54,295 nucleotides of DNA. Origin: Chloroflexota bacterium (GTDB lineage: Bacteria > Chloroflexota > Anaerolineae > JAAEKA01). The position numbers were made by a program, and so were the translations under genes. How positions within the stretch are numbered: the first letter of the stretch is position 1; every line of letters begins with the position of its first letter. The notes under the pieces were generated by a model. The model was not told the DNA's origin. It worked only from the letters and a program-made list of their open reading frames with translations, and searched no databases. The stretch covers positions 1 to 54,295 of the forward strand of contig JAYELL010000006.1 in assembly GCA_034717495.1 (NCBI GenBank), given 5' to 3'. Below, in pieces: positions 52,042 through 54,295 of this stretch.

Positions 52042-52217
52042 GTCAGAATGCCGGGACAGAGGGGCGGAGGATCGGAATGTCGGAGGGTTAAAAGAAATCT
52101 CCGCCGATTCAGCCATTGGCCATTTGCATTTGCTTATTTGCACGATTTCTTAGGACACCGTGGAAAGCCAACAAGAGTCTGCAAGTCTGGTAAGAGAACA
52201 GAAAGGTTCAGAACAGC

Positions 52218-53192
52218 ATGCAAGCCGACCCACTGCACATCGATTCCATCATCGTCGACGGACATTGCGACACCCTCGGGGCTGTAGAACAAGGCGTTCG
52301 AAGTCTGGGCGAACGATCGGAGAAGGGCCATATCGATCTGCCCCGGCTGCTCGATGGCGGCGTTACTGCCCAGATATTCGCCTGTTTTGTGCCCGTTTCC
52401 GAATATCGGCGGGGGGCAACCCGTCATGCTCTTGCCCGGGTGGATGCCTTCCTCGAAGCTCTTGAAGCCTATCCCGAGGAGCTTGTGCTCGCCACATCCT
52501 CGGCCGATATCCGCAGGGCAAAGGGGGAGGGAAAGGTAGCAGGAATCCTGGGCCTGGAGGGGGCTGAGTCCCTGGAGGGAAGCCTGGCGGTGCTGCGCTC
52601 TTTTTACAGATTGGGGGTCCGTAATCTGGGCCTGACCTGGAATCATCGCAATGCAGTGGCCGATGGAGTCATGGAAGGACCCAAGGCCGCCGGCCTTTCC
52701 GGTTTCGGTGTCCAGGTCATTGAGGAGTGCAACCGCCTGGGCATGATGATCGACGTGTCCCATCTGGCACCTGCGGGCATCAGCGATGTCCTGGAAACGA
52801 GCCAACATCCAATCGTCGCCTCCCACAGCAACGCGCGTGCCTGCTTCGATCATGTACGAAACCTGACTGATAGCCAGATCGAGGGTATTGTCGCTAATGG
52901 CGGCTTGATCGGTGTGACCTTTGTCAATGCCTTTTTGCACCACCCCATGGCAGAAGCCTCTATCGAACATGTGTTGGATCAGATCGACTACCTGGTTAGC
53001 GTTGCTGGACCGGATCATATCATGATCGGATCCGACTTCGACGGCTGTACACCGCCAAAGGATTTACCCGATGTGACCTATTATCCCAATTTGACCACCG
53101 GCATGCTGGCACGCGGCCACGATGAGATCACCATCCGCAAGATCCTCGGACTCAATTTCCTGCGGGTGTTCGAGGCGGTCACTGGTGGGTGA
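52218..53192 (+). CDS. Membrane dipeptidase (M19, renal dipeptidase family)
   Basis: A 324-residue zinc dipeptidase. The first zinc motif is VDGHCDTL near residue 12 (HxD). The bridging glutamate is in LGLEGAESLEGS near 113. The later zinc histidines are in DVSHLAPAG and VASHSNARA near 180-205, and an Asp in IGSDFDG near 273 completes the TIM-barrel site. Bacterial members cleave L-L and L-D dipeptides and need not be membrane-bound; no signal peptide is visible. A weak AAAGG precedes the ATG. A divergent promoter region separates it from the uracil-DNA glycosylase. Confidence 0.93.
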   Translation: MQADPLHIDSIIVDGHCDTLGAVEQGVRSLGERSEKGHIDLPRLLDGGVTAQIFACFVPVSEYRRGATRHALARVDAFLEALEAYPEELVLATSSADIRRAKGEGKVAGILGLEGAESLEGSLAVLRSFYRLGVRNLGLTWNHRNAVADGVMEGPKAAGLSGFGVQVIEECNRLGMMIDVSHLAPAGISDVLETSQHPIVASHSNARACFDHVRNLTDSQIEGIVANGGLIGVTFVNAFLHHPMAEASIEHVLDQIDYLVSVAGPDHIMIGSDFDGCTPPKDLPDVTYYPNLTTGMLARGHDEITIRKILGLNFLRVFEAVTGG

Positions 53193-53451
53193 TGTCAGCA
53201 TGTCAACATGCCGCAATGTCATCGTACTGACACTACAATGATGCCTTGGTTCGGGCCGGCCGTTTCTTGTTCTTGCACGCATTCTTGCGAAGGTTTGCGA
53301 CCTTTTCCCTTCCAATCCAGGAGGATCGTTGCCGGTCGTACTTGCCATCCCCGAGGGTTGTGAGGAACCTCAGCGAAGTAGTTGACATATTTGTTGTGCC
53401 CTGCGCCACATGAAACTCTTGTCCCGTCCGCCCATTGTCACCATGCAGGTA
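53193..53451. other. Gene-free region before the toxin-antitoxin operon
   Basis: I see no supported gene. The only structure noted is a short perfect inverted repeat GCATGT-CA-ACATGC (53198-53211) just after the dipeptidase stop. Confidence 0.6.
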
Positions 53452-53504
53452 TTGACAAGCGCTAGTCATTGGGTTATACTAAAAACAGAAAGGATGGTAT
53501 AACC
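53452..53504 (+). promoter_or_regulatory. Promoter and probable operator of the toxin-antitoxin operon
   Basis: TTGACA (53452-53457) and TATACT (53475-53480) are 17 bases apart. An inverted repeat, GGTTATAC (53472-53479) and GTATAACC (53497-53504), overlaps the -10 box and ends just before the antitoxin ATG. This is what an autoregulatory site for a ribbon-helix-helix antitoxin would look like. The ribosome-binding AAAGGA lies between the arms. Confidence 0.75.
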
Positions 53505-53505
53505 A

Positions 53506-53760
53506 ATGGCAACTGTCAAGACGGCTATTTCTGTGCAACAGTCTCTCTTCGAACAAATCGAGGTTCTTGCCGAAGAACTGCAAATCTCTCGAAGTCGCTT
53601 GTTTGCGTTGGCAGCCGAGGCGTTCATCCAACGTCACCAAAATCAAAAACTGCTGGAAGCCATCAACGATGCTTACGATGATTTACCAGATGCGGGAGAA
53701 CGTTCTCTTCGCCACCAGATGCGTCAGCAGCACAGACAATTGGTAGAGGGGCAATGGTGA
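53506..53760 (+). CDS. Antitoxin of MazEF/PemIK type, ribbon-helix-helix
   Basis: An 84-residue antitoxin. The N-terminal VKTAISVQQSLFEQIEVLAEELQISRSRLFALAAEAF region is a ribbon-helix-helix DNA-binding domain like CopG/MazE9-type antitoxins (one strand, two helices). The hydrophilic C-terminal tail (HQMRQQHRQLVEGQW) would wrap the toxin. It overlaps the toxin gene by seven bases, a standard arrangement. It would bind the inverted repeat at 53472-53504 to repress its own operon (inferred). Confidence 0.9.
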   Translation: MATVKTAISVQQSLFEQIEVLAEELQISRSRLFALAAEAFIQRHQNQKLLEAINDAYDDLPDAGERSLRHQMRQQHRQLVEGQW

Positions 53761-54113
53761 TCAAGCAGGGAGATGTGTACTGGGTCGATTTGGAAGAGCC
53801 ATCAGGGCCAGAGCCAGGCTATCGTCATCCCCACGTTGTGGTTCAAAACAACATATTCAACCGGAGTCGGCTCAATACAGTGGTGGTGTGCGTGCTGACA
53901 TCGAATCTCAAACGGGCCAAGGCGCCAGGGAATGTGTTGTTGGAGAAGGGTGAGGCGAATTTGTCCAAGCAGAGCGTGGTCAATGTTACGCAGATATTCA
54001 CGGTGGACAGAGGGGACTTGGTGGAAAGGATAGGTAGGCTTTCTCGTAAGCGGGTGAGACAGATACTCGACGGCATTCTTCTGCTTATGGAGCCACGGGA
54101 CATTGACGACTAA
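53754..54113 (+). CDS. MazF/PemK-family mRNA interferase toxin
   Basis: A 119-residue endoribonuclease toxin of the MazF/PemK family, which cuts mRNA at short sequences and halts growth. The opening IKQGDVYWVDLEEPSGPEPGYRHPHVVVQNN gives the conserved GDVYWVDL and G.RHPHVVVQ strands with the catalytic Arg. VVVCVLTSNL and SVVNVTQIFTVDR follow as expected, and length is normal. Its cleavage site cannot be predicted. It is coupled to the antitoxin by overlapping reading frames. Confidence 0.93.
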   Translation: MVIKQGDVYWVDLEEPSGPEPGYRHPHVVVQNNIFNRSRLNTVVVCVLTSNLKRAKAPGNVLLEKGEANLSKQSVVNVTQIFTVDRGDLVERIGRLSRKRVRQILDGILLLMEPRDIDD

Positions 54114-54206
54114 ACTGAAGTCACGACGAGATCATAACTTTTGCAAGGATCGATAATGTGCTAATCTTCAACGCAGTCGAAAAACAAATGCCAAGGAGAA
54201 CAAAGC

Positions 54207-54295
54207 ATGCTACGACCCAACTTCAAGAAATGGAATCAGAGTGCCGAGGAAATGCGTCGGTTGTCGACCAATGCAGAACATCCTCGTACGCGAGA
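54207..54295 (+). CDS. Probable transposase, helix-turn-helix N-terminus (partial)
   Basis: The frame starts at ATG 54207 with AAGGAGA upstream and runs off the window. The 29 visible residues (MLRPNFKKWNQSAEEMRRL, then STNAEHPRTR) resemble the start of IS630-type or related helix-turn-helix transposases, in which an LRRLA..A..ARTRER stretch opens the DNA-binding domain. With so little sequence the assignment is tentative. Its position after a toxin-antitoxin pair fits a mobile locus. Confidence 0.4.
   Translation, partial: MLRPNFKKWNQSAEEMRRLSTNAEHPRTR

Noticed and set aside
1-54295. tRNA and rRNA genes
   Set aside because: I looked for T-loop GGTTCGAATCC-like words with matching acceptor stems and for rRNA signature stretches and found none; short RNAs without strong motifs could be missed.

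Overview
The window reads as a chromosomal stretch of a free-living, moderately GC-rich bacterium. My best inference is Chloroflexota, near Anaerolineae or Caldilineae. The reasons are the type of solute-binding protein beside the Liv operon, the DinB-rich gene content, a class I-alpha glutamine synthetase, and intergenic repeats of a kind I associate with that phylum. No rRNA, tRNA, CRISPR array or prophage module is visible. A taxonomic marker search was not possible, so the placement stays an inference.

Layout. 1-3366: a palindromic repeat, then forward-strand housekeeping genes (DinB-like, thioesterase, GNAT, DegV, O6-alkylguanine-DNA methyltransferase). 3416-10650: a reverse-strand ABC uptake operon with a strong consensus promoter, in the order binding protein, livH, livM, livG, livF. 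Its binding protein is a chimera of two unrelated families, one of them circularly permuted. A short MITE-like element sits between livG and livF. 11009-15770: a reverse-strand run of rRNA methyltransferase, GDPD, saccharopine dehydrogenase-like protein and glutamine synthetase. 15936-20431: an unassigned three-gene operon containing an M23-type peptidase, an ABC exporter and a small coiled-coil protein. 21015-23541: a double-ATPase ECF-type protein overlapping an orphan FAD subunit gene. 23552-27376: a protein of three tandem DinB-like domains and a secreted subtilase. 27377-28053: a stepped tandem repeat. 28054-29398: two methyltransferases, the first with an internal deletion. 29682-33572: UxaA-type dehydratase, YjbQ, NUDIX, metallo-beta-lactamase and thioesterase.

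33547-38679: two adjacent large proteins that join glycosidase-like domains, coiled coils and PGRP/amidase domains. Only one of the three amidase domains keeps its zinc ligands. 38858-44388: arylsulfotransferase-like protein, a 66-residue protein with its own promoter and terminator, oligoendopeptidase F and an EEP-family nuclease. 44520-46225: ferredoxin, Crp/Fnr regulator and ACT protein. 46449-53192: lipoprotein, nitronate monooxygenase-like protein, leucyl aminopeptidase, uracil-DNA glycosylase and membrane dipeptidase. 53452-54295: a toxin-antitoxin pair with a consensus promoter and probable operator, then the start of a probable transposase.

Common themes are amino-acid and peptide uptake and use (chimeric binding protein with Liv, PepF, PepA, M19 dipeptidase, subtilase, glutamine synthetase, ACT protein) and cell-wall remodelling (PGRP proteins, M23). 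The strongest candidates for something undescribed are the chimeric, permuted binding protein feeding a Liv-type permease, and the pair of glycosidase/amidase proteins that mix active and zinc-ligand-less amidase domains.
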